From Micromonospora parastrephiae (GTDB taxonomy: Bacteria; Actinomycetota; Actinomycetes; Mycobacteriales; Micromonosporaceae): DNA of 33,373 bases. The position numbers and the translations under genes are program-made. The stretch is from contig NZ_JAEVHM010000048.1 in NCBI RefSeq assembly GCF_016802865.1, forward strand, positions 1-33,373, in the 5' to 3' direction. Each line of letters opens with the position of its first letter. Position 1 is the stretch's first letter. Below are positions 1 through 7,631 of the stretch, one piece after another. The notes beneath the pieces were generated by a model. The model did not search any database and was not told the DNA's origin. It was given only the letters and a program-made list of their open reading frames with translations.

Positions 1-196
1 CGGCGGCACCGCGGCCGGTGGCGGCTCGGGGGCTGGTCGGTGGGCGCGTGGCGCGGGGGCGGCCCGGCAGCTCGGGGGTGGGCCAGTTGCCGGCCGGGCC
101 GGGCCGGGTAGGTGTCGGCTCAAGCTGGTCGACCTTCGGCAGGAACGCCGTCGGTTCGTTCGCCTGGTCCCGGTGTCGCCCGTCCGCGCCGCTCAC
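1..196 (-). CDS. N-terminal part of a probable class E sortase (runs off the window)
   Basis: A reverse-strand frame opens with GTG at 196-194 and stays open to the window edge (65 codons). The GTG overlaps the TGA of the DUF881 gene as GTGA, so the two are translationally coupled. The visible part is hydrophilic and rich in Pro, Arg and Thr (it begins VSGADGRHRDQANEPT), as expected for the cytosolic leader of an actinobacterial sortase. The transmembrane and catalytic Cys/Arg region lies outside the window. The sortase call is inferred from gene order, since class E sortases often follow DUF881 genes next to crgA. Nothing in the visible residues proves it. Confidence 0.5.
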   Translation of the reverse strand, partial: MSGADGRHRDQANEPTAFLPKVDQLEPTPTRPGPAGNWPTPELPGRPRATRPPTSPRAATGRGAA

Positions 197-996
197 CTGG
201 GCACCGTAGCCGAGCGCAGGGCGGTCGAGTCCTCGAACGCCGGGACCGTCACTCTGGCGACGGCCTCCTCCTTGTAACCGAGCTGATAGTCGTCGACTGC
301 GTCCTTGAACAACCGGACTCCCTCAGAACCGGCGAGGGCCTGCTGAAGGGCAGCGGGATCGCCGATTGCTACGATCTTGAACGGTGGGGAGTACACCCGC
401 CCGTGGAGCAGCAGGGTGTTACCGACGCAGCGTACCGCGCTGGTCGCGAGCACGCGGACATTCATGATTGACATGGCCTCCGCGCCGCCGGCCCACAGCG
501 CGTTGACCACCGCCTGGACGTCGCCCTGGTGCACCACCAGGTCGTCGTTGCTGGCGTCGGGGTGGGCCTGGTCCGGTTGCGGCGCGTCGTTCAGTTCGAC
601 CGTCACCCCGGGGCCGGCGAGCGCGGTGAAACCGGCCGCCTGGAGGCTGCCCTCGGCGCGGTCCCGTTGGGCCTTGATCGGGCCGTCCGAGTCGGCGAGC
701 GCGTCGGTCCGTTGCTCGACCTCGCCGCGCAGCTCGGCAGCCCGGCGCTCGCTCCCCGCGACCTGCTCGCGGCGGTCCTCGATGAACTGGTTGAGCTGCG
801 GCCGACGATCCTCGCGCAGCGCGGTGCCGTCGGCGGTGGTGGCGGAGGTGGTGAAGAGCAGTCCGGCCGCGGCGGCGATCAGGGGCACCCCGATCGACCA
901 GCCGGGTCGGCGTTGACGCGGTCGCCGGGGCAGCAGCCCGGCGCCGGCCCGTCGGAGGACCTTCTGCCAGGAGGCGGCGCCGGATGTGTACTCCAC
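193..996 (-). CDS. DUF881 family membrane-anchored protein
   Basis: The protein has about 267 residues. A short Arg-rich cytosolic N-terminus is followed by one transmembrane segment (around residues 35-55, GVPLIAAAAGLLFTTSA), a coiled-coil-like stretch rich in Glu, Arg and Gln (about 65-115), and the DUF881 domain. Typical DUF881 phrases are visible: TALAGPGVTVELNDAP, NDDLVVHQGDVQAVVNALW and GGAEAMSIMNVRV. The GTG at 996-994 is chosen because GGAAGG lies 6 nt upstream; a longer frame to 1098 has no ribosome site. DUF881 proteins are usually found in actinobacterial and Firmicute division loci, but their biochemical role is unknown. The gene is divergent from crgA and overlaps the next gene downstream by four bases. 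Confidence 0.87.
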   Translation of the reverse strand: MEYTSGAASWQKVLRRAGAGLLPRRPRQRRPGWSIGVPLIAAAAGLLFTTSATTADGTALREDRRPQLNQFIEDRREQVAGSERRAAELRGEVEQRTDALADSDGPIKAQRDRAEGSLQAAGFTALAGPGVTVELNDAPQPDQAHPDASNDDLVVHQGDVQAVVNALWAGGAEAMSIMNVRVLATSAVRCVGNTLLLHGRVYSPPFKIVAIGDPAALQQALAGSEGVRLFKDAVDDYQLGYKEEAVARVTVPAFEDSTALRSATVPR

Positions 997-1217
997 CGAG
1001 CGTTCCTTCCGCGTGTCGGGGATCGGTCCGCCCCGGCCCGGCCGGTGATACGAACAGTCCCGCCTTTTTCGGTCACTCCGTGCACCGGCCTGACCCATTC
1101 GTGGTCCGGGCGGCCGTTCCGGACTACGCTAGCTCTCGAACATTATTGGCCATGGACCGTCGCCCCCGCGCCCGGTTGTCAGGCCGGACGAGGTCGTCAC
1201 CCCCTCTGGAGAGCGTC

Positions 1218-1481
1218 GTGCCCAAGTCACAGGTCCGCAAGAAGAAGGTGTACACCCCGCCGACGGACGTACGTCCGACGACGGCGGCGACGTCGCGCAA
1301 GCCTAGCCCGGTCTGGCTGCCGATCACCGCGGTCGCCCTGATCGTCGCTGGCATCGGCTGGCTGGTCGTCTACTACCTCTCCGAGCAGCAGTACCCGGTC
1401 ATGTCGTGGGGTTACTGGAACCTCGCGGTGGGCTTCGGTGCGATGGTCGCCTCGCTGGCGCTGCTCTCCCGCTGGCGTTGA
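1218..1481 (+). CDS. crgA: Cell division protein CrgA
   Basis: This is an 87-residue protein with the CrgA layout: a basic N-terminus (VPKSQVRKKKVYTPP), two transmembrane helices (about residues 31-54 and 65-83), and the conserved YWNLAVGFG motif at the start of the second helix. CrgA is a small inner-membrane septum protein. In mycobacteria it bridges FtsZ, FtsQ, FtsI and Wag31, and in Streptomyces it moderates Z-ring formation. The GTG at 1218 is chosen because GGAGAG lies 5 nt upstream and the Lys-rich start matches the family. The divergent DUF881/sortase pair is the usual neighbourhood. A GC-rich hairpin follows the gene. Confidence 0.95.
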   Translation: MPKSQVRKKKVYTPPTDVRPTTAATSRKPSPVWLPITAVALIVAGIGWLVVYYLSEQQYPVMSWGYWNLAVGFGAMVASLALLSRWR

Positions 1482-1528
1482 GCCGGTCCCGGCGTCGAGG
1501 CGTCGGAGGACCCAGGTCACCCCACGAG

Positions 1529-1555
1529 GCCCTGCCCGGCGGGACCGGGCGGGGC
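1529..1555 (+). terminator. Hairpin downstream of crgA
   Basis: GCCCTGCCCGG and CCGGGCGGGGC form an 11-bp stem with one T-G wobble around a 5-nt loop. No U-tract follows, which is usual in actinobacteria. Confidence 0.55.
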
Positions 1556-1603
1556 ACCCTATGGTGTCCGCAGGGCGGCGTGGCCGGATGCGAGATGACT
1601 CAC

Positions 1604-1633
1604 GTTACTGCTGGGTAACCTTGCGCGTAGGCT
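1604..1633 (+). promoter_or_regulatory. etfD promoter with 16-bp palindromic operator
   Basis: A -35-like TTACTG (1605-1610) and a -10 TAGGCT (1628-1633) are 17 bp apart. The -35 is embedded in the palindrome GTTACTGCTGGGTAAC (1604-1619). An almost identical palindrome (GTTACTGATCGGTAAC) lies upstream of the FadE5-type acyl-CoA dehydrogenase at 23969-23984. A repressor bound here would cover the -35 box. The arms resemble a TetR-type site, but the regulator is unknown. Confidence 0.68.
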
Positions 1634-1640
1634 GCACAGC

Positions 1641-1715
1641 ATGACCGAGCGGAGCGAGGTCATCGACCGGTCCGGTCGCAGGTGCGGCAACGGCGTGACG
1701 CCGGCTCCGCCCTGA
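1641..1715 (+). CDS. Possible leaderless leader peptide of 24 residues
   Basis: ATG at 1641 lies exactly 7 nt after the -10 box TAGGCT, the geometry of a leaderless transcript. It opens a 24-codon frame (MTERSEVIDRSGRRCGNGVT, then PAPP) that ends 54 nt before etfD. The first 23 nt also form an inverted repeat (ATGACC at 1641-1646 and GGTCAT at 1658-1663), so the segment may be a structural or repetitive element and not coding. Translation is not proven. If it is not translated, the segment is simply the etfD 5' UTR. Confidence 0.3.
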   Translation: MTERSEVIDRSGRRCGNGVTPAPP

Positions 1716-1769
1716 CCCGGCCCCGGTCGCCGAGCCGCTCGACAGCAGCAGACCGGGGAGGCCAACTCG

Positions 1770-3968
1770 ATGGGCAGCGTCCAGATCGTCACCACGATCC
1801 TCGCGGCCGCCATCACCGCCGTGGCGGTGTGGCTTGCGGTGCGTGCGGTCCTGAAGATGACGGCCGTCATCCGGCTCGGCCAGCCCGCACCGGAGCGGTT
1901 CACCGACAAGGGTGCCCGCACGAAGACAATGCTGGTGGAGACCGCCGGCCACACGCGGATGCTCAAGTGGGGCGTGGTGGGGGCCGCCCACTGGTTCGTG
2001 ATGGTCGGCTTCATCGTGCTGTCGCTGCTGGTGCTCGAGGCGTACTTCGAGGTGGTCACCCCGACCGGCGGGCTGCCGATCATCGGGCACTGGACGATCT
2101 TCGGGTTGGCCACCGAGGTCATCACCGTGCTGGGCCTGGTCGGCATCCTGGTGCTGATGGTGATCCGGCTGCGTAACCGGCCGACCCGGCCGGGCGGCCG
2201 GTCCCGGTTCACCGGCTCGACGATGTGGCAGGGCTACTTCGTCGAGTGGATCGTGCTGCTGGTCCTGATCTTCGGCTTGCTGATTCGCGGCTTCAAGGTC
2301 GCCACCGACCACTTCGAGTACCCGTTCTGGGCCACCCCGGTCAGCCACGCGGTCGGCGCGGTGCTGCCCAACTGGTCGGACGGGGCGAGCGTCGCGGCGC
2401 TCATCAAGATCGTCATTTCGATGACCTGGCTGATCGTCATCTCGCTGAACGTCACCATGGGCGTCGCCTGGCACCGCTTCCTGGCGTTCCCCAACATCTT
2501 CTTCAAGCGTGAGCCGGCCAAGCCGGCCGGCTCCGGCCTCGGCGCGCTGCGCCCGATGACGAGCCAGGGCAAGCCGCTCGACTTCGAGGAGGCGGACCCG
2601 GAGAAGGACCAGTTCGGCGTCGCCCACGTCGAGCAGTTCAGCTGGAAGGGTCTGCTGGACTTCAGCACCTGCACCGAGTGCGGTCGCTGCCAGTCGCAGT
2701 GCCCGGCCTGGAACACGGGCAAGCCGCTGTCGCCCAAGCTGCTCGTTTTGAGCCTGCGCGACCACGCGTACGCCAAGGCGCCGTACCTGCTGGCCGGCGG
2801 CGGTAAGGACCTGACCGGCGAGGAGAAGGCCACCGCCGCGCAGCTCGCCCACCTCGACGTGCTGTCGCTCGCCGAGGGCGACAAGCCGTTGATCGGCGAC
2901 GCCGGGTCCGGTGGCGTCATCGACCCGGACGTGCTCTGGTCCTGCACGACCTGTGGCGCCTGCGTCGAGCAGTGCCCGGTGGACATCGAGCATGTCGACC
3001 ACATCGTCGACATGCGCCGCTACCAGGTCCTGATCGAGTCGAGCTTCCCCTCCGAGGCCGGCGTGATGCTGCGCAACCTGGAGAACAAGGGCAACCCGTG
3101 GGGCGCCCCGCAGAACACCCGCGAGGACTGGACCAAGGGCCTGGACTTCGAGGTGCCCCGGGTCGGCGAGGTGGACGACTTCGAGTACCTGTTCTGGGTG
3201 GGCTGCGCCGGCGCGTTCGAGGACCGGGCCAAGAAGACCACCCGCGCCGTGGCCACCCTGCTCAACGAGGCGGGCGTGAAGTTCGCCATCCTCGGCGAGG
3301 GGGAAACCTGCTCCGGTGACCCGGCGCGACGGATCGGCAACGAGTTCGTCTTCCAGATGCTCGCCCAGCAGAACGTCGAGACCCTGAACGAGGCGTTCGA
3401 GGGTCGGGAGAAGGCCAAGCGCAAGATCGTCGCCACCTGCCCGCACTGCTTCAACACGCTCGGCAACGAGTACGGCCAGCTCGGCGGCGAGTTCGAGGTG
3501 GTCCACCACACCCAACTGCTGGCCCACCTGGTCTCCACGGGCAAGCTCACCCCGGTGCAGCCGGTGGACGGCGGGGTCACCTACCACGACCCCTGCTACC
3601 TGGGCCGGCACAACCGGGTCTTCGCGGCTCCCCGCGAGGTGCTCGGGGACGCCATCGAGGGCGAGCTCACCGAGATGCCGCGCAACAGCGAGCGCTCCTT
3701 CTGCTGCGGCGCCGGCGGTGCCCGGATGTGGATGGAAGAGAAGATCGGCAAGCGGATCAACGTGGACCGCGTCGAGGAGGCCATGGCCACCGGCGCGAAG
3801 ACGGTCGCCGTCGGCTGTCCGTTCTGCTCGACGATGCTCAGCGACGGCGTCAACGGCAAGGGTGCCGGCGAGCAGGTCGAGGTGATCGACGTGGCCACGG
3901 TGCTGCTCCGCTCGGTCAAGCCGGAGCAGCCGCAGAGCCACAAGGACACCGCGCCGGTCGGCGGTTGA
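1770..3968 (+). CDS. etfD: EtfD-type membrane Fe-S oxidoreductase (heterodisulfide reductase-like)
   Basis: The protein has 732 residues. The first about 250 hold five hydrophobic helices resembling the nitrate-reductase gamma/HdrE-type haem domain. Two 4Fe-4S motifs follow (CTECGRCQSQCP near 301-312 and CTTCGACVEQCP near 392-403), then two cysteine-rich CCG domains (WVGCAGAF near 475, CPHCFNTLG near 557, CCGAGGARMW near 645). This is the architecture of mycobacterial Rv0338c/EtfD, which passes electrons from acyl-CoA dehydrogenases, via the flavoprotein ETF, into the quinone pool. ATG 1770 has GGGGAGG 8 nt upstream. It is shorter than I recall for the mycobacterial protein, mainly at the C-terminus. 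A perfect hairpin follows. The shared operator with the fadE5-like gene supports a role in beta-oxidation. Confidence 0.88.
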   Translation: MGSVQIVTTILAAAITAVAVWLAVRAVLKMTAVIRLGQPAPERFTDKGARTKTMLVETAGHTRMLKWGVVGAAHWFVMVGFIVLSLLVLEAYFEVVTPTGGLPIIGHWTIFGLATEVITVLGLVGILVLMVIRLRNRPTRPGGRSRFTGSTMWQGYFVEWIVLLVLIFGLLIRGFKVATDHFEYPFWATPVSHAVGAVLPNWSDGASVAALIKIVISMTWLIVISLNVTMGVAWHRFLAFPNIFFKREPAKPAGSGLGALRPMTSQGKPLDFEEADPEKDQFGVAHVEQFSWKGLLDFSTCTECGRCQSQCPAWNTGKPLSPKLLVLSLRDHAYAKAPYLLAGGGKDLTGEEKATAAQLAHLDVLSLAEGDKPLIGDAGSGGVIDPDVLWSCTTCGACVEQCPVDIEHVDHIVDMRRYQVLIESSFPSEAGVMLRNLENKGNPWGAPQNTREDWTKGLDFEVPRVGEVDDFEYLFWVGCAGAFEDRAKKTTRAVATLLNEAGVKFAILGEGETCSGDPARRIGNEFVFQMLAQQNVETLNEAFEGREKAKRKIVATCPHCFNTLGNEYGQLGGEFEVVHHTQLLAHLVSTGKLTPVQPVDGGVTYHDPCYLGRHNRVFAAPREVLGDAIEGELTEMPRNSERSFCCGAGGARMWMEEKIGKRINVDRVEEAMATGAKTVAVGCPFCSTMLSDGVNGKGAGEQVEVIDVATVLLRSVKPEQPQSHKDTAPVGG

Positions 3969-3995
3969 GCCGCGTACCCCGGCATCGACATCCGT

Positions 3996-4031
3996 CGACG
4001 GCGGTGGCACCCCCGGGTGCCACCGCCGTCG
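3996..4031 (+). terminator. Perfect 16-bp stem terminator after etfD
   Basis: CGACGGCGGTGGCACC (3996-4011) pairs perfectly with 4016-4031 around a 4-nt loop, 28 nt past the etfD stop. There is no U-tract. Confidence 0.8.
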
Positions 4032-4060
4032 TGCGAGAATTCGCGCCGAGGTGAGGCGAC

Positions 4061-5401
4061 ATCGACGGCCTGCTCCTGACCACGCTGCTACCCCTGGTCG
4101 GTTTCGTCGCGTTGACCGCGGGCAACGCGTTCTTCGTCGCGGCCGAATTCGCCCTGGTCACGGTCGACCGTGCGGAGATCGACCGGCGGGCCGCCGCCGG
4201 CGACCAGGCCGCGATGACGGTACGCACCGCGCTCCGTGAGCTGTCCTTCCAGCTCTCCGGGGCACAGCTCGGCATCACCATCACGGCGCTGCTCACCGGC
4301 TACCTGGCCGAGCCGGCCCTGGCGCGGATCTTCACCCCGGTGCTGCGTCCGGTGGCCGGGGACGACGCCGAGCGTTTCACGCCGTTCCTGGCGCTGGCGC
4401 TGGCCACCCTGCTCTCCATGCTCTTCGGCGAGCTGGTGCCCAAGAACGCGGCGCTGGCCCGGCCGATGCCCGCCGCGCTGGCCACCGCCGGCCCGATGCA
4501 CACCTTCTCCCGCACGTTCGGCTGGCTGATCCGGGGGCTGAACGGCTCGGCGAACCGGCTGGTGCGGGCGCTCGGCGTGGAGCCGCAGGAGGAGTTGGCC
4601 AGCGCCCGCTCACCGGAGGAACTGGGTCTCCTGGCGGCCATCTCCGCCCGGGCCGGCGCGCTGCCCACCGACACCGCGATGCTGCTGCGCCGCACCATCC
4701 GTTTCGGTGACAAGCGGGCGGCCGAGGCGATGACGCCCCGCGTGGACGTGGTGGCGCTGCGGGCCACCGCCACGGTGGCCGAGCTGCTCGAGGCGTCCCG
4801 ACAGACCGGACGGACGCGCTTCCCGGTGTACGAGGAGACGCTGGATCTGGTCACCGGGGTGGCCGGTGTGCCCGACGCGCTCGGCGTGCCGCTGGCCGCC
4901 CGGGCGTCGACCATGGTCGGTTCGGTGGCCCGGGAGCCGGTGTACGTGCCGGAGAGCCTCAACCTGGACGGCGTACTGGCCGCGTTGAAGTCGGCCGGCG
5001 CGGACCTGGCGATCGTGGTCGACGAGTACGGCGGCACGGACGGCGTGGTGACCGTCGAGGACCTGGTGGAGGAACTGGTCGGGGAGATCGCCGATGAATT
5101 CGACCCGGCCACCGTGGACGATGCCGGCCCGATCGAGCTGACCGTGCCCGGTGGGGAACGCGCCCTGCTGGTGGACGGGGTGCTGCGTTCCGACGAGTTG
5201 GCCGAGCAGACCGGTTTCCGGCTGCCCGACGGGCCGTACGAGACGCTGGCCGGGTTCCTCATGGCCCGGCTCGGGCACATCCCGCTGGCCGGCGAGACGG
5301 TCGAGGCCCAGGGCTGGGAGTTCACCGTGGTGGAGGTGGAGCGGCACCGGATCGAGCAGGTCCGGGTGCTGCGCCCGGCGGAACCGGACGACGATGACTG
5401 A
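4061..5401 (+). CDS. CNNM/CorC (HlyC-type) membrane protein with CBS pair
   Basis: A DUF21/CNNM transmembrane domain (about residues 1-190; TAGNAFFVAAEFALVTVDR marks the first helix) is followed by a CBS pair (about 205-335, with IVVDEYGGTDGVVTVEDLVEE) and a C-terminal CorC/HlyC domain (about 345-440). The family is linked to Mg2+/Co2+ efflux or homeostasis. The start is a problem. The first recognised codon, TTG at 4112, would cut the first helix in half, yet an in-frame stop lies at 4052-4054. The only position with a good ribosome site (GGTGAGG, 4050-4056) is an ATC at 4061, giving IDGLLLTTLLPLVGFVALTAGN. CTG at 4070 or 4076 is the alternative. The gene overlaps the next CNNM gene by 8 nt, indicating an operon. 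Confidence 0.85.
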   Translation: MDGLLLTTLLPLVGFVALTAGNAFFVAAEFALVTVDRAEIDRRAAAGDQAAMTVRTALRELSFQLSGAQLGITITALLTGYLAEPALARIFTPVLRPVAGDDAERFTPFLALALATLLSMLFGELVPKNAALARPMPAALATAGPMHTFSRTFGWLIRGLNGSANRLVRALGVEPQEELASARSPEELGLLAAISARAGALPTDTAMLLRRTIRFGDKRAAEAMTPRVDVVALRATATVAELLEASRQTGRTRFPVYEETLDLVTGVAGVPDALGVPLAARASTMVGSVAREPVYVPESLNLDGVLAALKSAGADLAIVVDEYGGTDGVVTVEDLVEELVGEIADEFDPATVDDAGPIELTVPGGERALLVDGVLRSDELAEQTGFRLPDGPYETLAGFLMARLGHIPLAGETVEAQGWEFTVVEVERHRIEQVRVLRPAEPDDDD

Positions 5402-6395
5402 GCTGCTGGTGACCGTGCTGTTGCTGCTGGGCAACGGGTTCTTCGTCGGTAGCGAGTTCGCGCTGATCGCGTCCCGGCGCACGGTGATCGAGCCGCTGGC
5501 CGCCGGCTCGAAGCGGGCCCGGTGGGCGCTGTCGGCGATGAACCAGATCCCGCTGATGATCGCTGGTGCCCAACTCGGCATCACGGTCTGTTCGCTGGGC
5601 CTCGGTGCGATCGCCGAGCCCGCGCTGGCGCACCTGCTGGAGACGCCGTTCCACGCGGCCGGCCTGCCGGAGCGGGCGGTGCACCCGGTGGCGTTCGTGC
5701 TGGCGCTGGGCGTGGTGGTCTTCCTGCACACGGTGGTCGGCGAGATGGTGCCGAAGAACATCACGCTGGCCGGTCCGGAGGTCTCCGCGTTGTGGCTCGG
5801 CCCGGCGATGCTGGCGTTCTGCGTCGCCACCAAGCCACTGTTGCTGGCGATGAAGTGGGCGGCCCGTCGGGTGCTCGCGTTCTGGCGGATCGAGGCGTCC
5901 GAGGCGGTGAAGACGGTGTTCACCGCCGAGGAGTTGGCCGGTCTGGTCTCCCAGGCGCGTACCGAGGGACTGCTGGACGCGGAGCAGCACGCCCGGATCA
6001 CGGGCGCGCTGGCCCTGCACGCGCGAACCGCGGCGGACGCGTTGCAGCCGTGGTCGACGGTGGTGACGGTGGCCGAGGACGTCTCGCCGGCGTCGCTGGA
6101 GGTGCTGGCGACCCGGACGGGTCGGTCTCGCTTCCCGGTGGTGCAGCGGTCCACCCGGCGGGTGCTCGGTTTCGTGCACGTCAAGGATGTGCTCGGCTAC
6201 GCCGGTCACGGTCGTCGGGCGCCGGTGCCGGCCGAGGTGTACCGGCCGCTGGCGGTGGTGCCGCCGGAGCGTACGTTGGCCGACCTGCTGCTCGCGATGC
6301 GCCGGGAACGGCGGCACATGGTGCTGGTCAGCGACGGTCGCCGCCCACTCGGCGTGGTGACGCTCGATGACGTATTGACCGCAATCGTTGGTTGA
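5394..6395 (+). CDS. CNNM domain protein with CBS pair, lacking the CorC C-terminal domain
   Basis: The protein has 333 residues. It opens MTELLVTVLLLLGNGFFVGS, the first helix of a DUF21/CNNM domain. The conserved VVGEMVPKNITLAGP motif follows, then two CBS-like segments (about 215-330, with HVKDVLGYAG and GVVTLDDVLTAIVG). It stops right after the CBS pair, so it lacks the CorC/HlyC domain of its upstream partner. ATG 5394 overlaps the end of the first gene by 8 nt, so the two are coupled and may act as a hetero-oligomeric pair in divalent cation homeostasis. Substrate specificity cannot be read from the sequence. Confidence 0.88.
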   Translation: MTELLVTVLLLLGNGFFVGSEFALIASRRTVIEPLAAGSKRARWALSAMNQIPLMIAGAQLGITVCSLGLGAIAEPALAHLLETPFHAAGLPERAVHPVAFVLALGVVVFLHTVVGEMVPKNITLAGPEVSALWLGPAMLAFCVATKPLLLAMKWAARRVLAFWRIEASEAVKTVFTAEELAGLVSQARTEGLLDAEQHARITGALALHARTAADALQPWSTVVTVAEDVSPASLEVLATRTGRSRFPVVQRSTRRVLGFVHVKDVLGYAGHGRRAPVPAEVYRPLAVVPPERTLADLLLAMRRERRHMVLVSDGRRPLGVVTLDDVLTAIVG

Positions 6396-6405
6396 TCGGT
6401 CAATA
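6373..6405. repeat. Inverted repeat across the end of the second CNNM gene
   Basis: TATTGACC (6373-6380) and GGTCAATA (6398-6405) are perfect 8-bp arms with a 17-nt spacer, straddling the stop codon. It could be a weak terminator or a protein site upstream of the NlpC/P60 gene. Confidence 0.35.
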
Positions 6406-6413
6406 CCCTTGGT

Positions 6414-6429
6414 GTGCAAGCGGTTGCAC
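6414..6429. promoter_or_regulatory. LacI-family-type operator upstream of the first NlpC/P60 gene
   Basis: GTGCAAGCGGTTGCAC has 6-bp perfect arms around GCGG and matches the TGNAANCGNTTNCA style of LacI-family sites. It lies 25 bp before the -35 box of the downstream promoter. No LacI-family regulator is encoded nearby. Confidence 0.45.
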
Positions 6430-6454
6430 GACAGTGATGGTGACCGGGTTCGCC

Positions 6455-6483
6455 TTGATTCCGGTCCGGCGCTTCCCTAATGT
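6455..6483 (+). promoter_or_regulatory. Promoter of the first NlpC/P60 gene
   Basis: TTGATT (6455-6460) and TAATGT (6478-6483) are spaced by 17 bp. This predicts a start near 6490 and a leader of about 80 nt before the GTG at 6569. Confidence 0.55.
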
Positions 6484-6568
6484 GGGGCACCGACCGCTGT
6501 GGGTCGTCTGCCTCGGCCCTTCCCTCACGCGAGGCGCCCGGCGGTCGGTTGCAAAGGAGTCGGTGCCG

Positions 6569-7576
6569 GTGGCAACCATGCCCCCTCATCGTCACGACCT
6601 GAATGCGTCTGCTCGGCTGGGTGGCCTGCGCCGCGCCGCCCATCGTCTGCTCGTCCTCTTCGCCGCCGCGGCGGTCGGCGCCGGCCTGCTCGCCGCGCCG
6701 GCACACGCCGATCCCACGGTCGACGAAATCGAGGCGCAGATCGACAAGAAGTGGGAGCAGTTGGAGCCCACCATCGAGCAGTACAACAAGGTCCGGGCGC
6801 AGCTGAAGGTCAATCGACAGAAGTCGACGGACCTGCAGAAGAAGATCGAACCGCTGGCGTTGCAGAGCGAGCTGGCGCTCAACCGGGTCGGCGACCTCGC
6901 CTCCCGCTACTACATCTCGGGCCCGTCGCACGACATCGGCGCGCTGCTGGTCAGCGCCAAGCCGGACACGCTCACCGAGCAGCTCACCGTCCTCGACCGC
7001 CTCGCCGCGCAGGAGCGCAAGGAGGTCGAGGGGGTGCTGGCCGTGCGGGCCAAGTACGACGGCGAGAAGCAGAAGCTGGACGCGCTGATCGTCACGCAGA
7101 CCAAGCAGCAGAACGAGCTGGCGGCCAAGAAGAAGCAGATCGACACCGAGATCAAGAAGCTCGAGGCGTCGATGCCCAAGACCACGGTCAAGACCGTCGG
7201 CTGCCCGACCATCAACGGTGTGCTTGCCGTGGCCGCACAGAAGGCGATCAGGACCGCGTGCCAGCAGGTCGGCGATCCGTACGTCTGGGGCGCCACCGGC
7301 CCGAACTCGTTCGACTGCTCGGGGCTGACCCAGTACGCCTACAAGTCGGCCGGGATCTACCTCACCCACCACACCGGTGACCAGTGGAACGAGGGCAAGG
7401 CGGTGTCGCGAGCCGACGCCCGTCCCGGTGACCTGGTCTTCTTCTTCTCGGGCCTGAGTCACGTCGGGCTGTATCTGGGCAACAACCAGATGGTGCACGC
7501 GCCACGTGCCGGCAAACCGGTCCAGGTGTCCAGCATCAACACCATGCCCGTCGCCGGGTTCCGCAGACCCGGCTGA
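6569..7576 (+). CDS. Secreted NlpC/P60 peptidoglycan endopeptidase
   Basis: The protein has 335 residues. A signal peptide (hydrophobic core LLVLFAAAAVGAGLLAAPAHA, about 27-47) is followed by a long Lys/Glu/Gln-rich coiled coil (about 50-205) and a C-terminal NlpC/P60 domain (about 225-335). The catalytic Cys sits in NSFDCSGLTQYAY and the first His in GLSHVGLYLGN; the next conserved polar position follows in QMVHAPR. Such enzymes cleave D-iGlu-mDAP bonds in stem peptides, and the coiled coil usually autoregulates. GTG 6569 is chosen because AAAGGAG lies 9 nt upstream and the start VA matches the paralogue at 9992. It is a clear paralogue of that gene but has no riboswitch. Confidence 0.93.
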   Translation: MATMPPHRHDLNASARLGGLRRAAHRLLVLFAAAAVGAGLLAAPAHADPTVDEIEAQIDKKWEQLEPTIEQYNKVRAQLKVNRQKSTDLQKKIEPLALQSELALNRVGDLASRYYISGPSHDIGALLVSAKPDTLTEQLTVLDRLAAQERKEVEGVLAVRAKYDGEKQKLDALIVTQTKQQNELAAKKKQIDTEIKKLEASMPKTTVKTVGCPTINGVLAVAAQKAIRTACQQVGDPYVWGATGPNSFDCSGLTQYAYKSAGIYLTHHTGDQWNEGKAVSRADARPGDLVFFFSGLSHVGLYLGNNQMVHAPRAGKPVQVSSINTMPVAGFRRPG

Positions 7577-7590
7577 TCCACATCGCGCAA

Positions 7591-7626
7591 CACGACGCCC
7601 CCGGTCACCGACCGGGGGCCGTCGTG
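7591..7626. terminator. Bidirectional terminator between convergent NlpC/P60 and amidase genes
   Basis: CACGACGCCCCCGGTC (7591-7606) pairs with 7610-7626 with one bulged G around a 3-nt loop. It ends just before the amidase stop at 7632. Confidence 0.75.
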
Positions 7627-7631
7627 GCTTC

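Noticed and set aside
377..1341. Forward ORFs opposite the DUF881 gene
   Set aside because: They are shadow frames without motifs; the reverse frame shows DUF881 features and a ribosome site.
1605..4010. 801-codon reverse ORF opposite etfD
   Set aside because: It is rich in Arg, Asp, Gln and His with no domain; it is the high-GC shadow of etfD.
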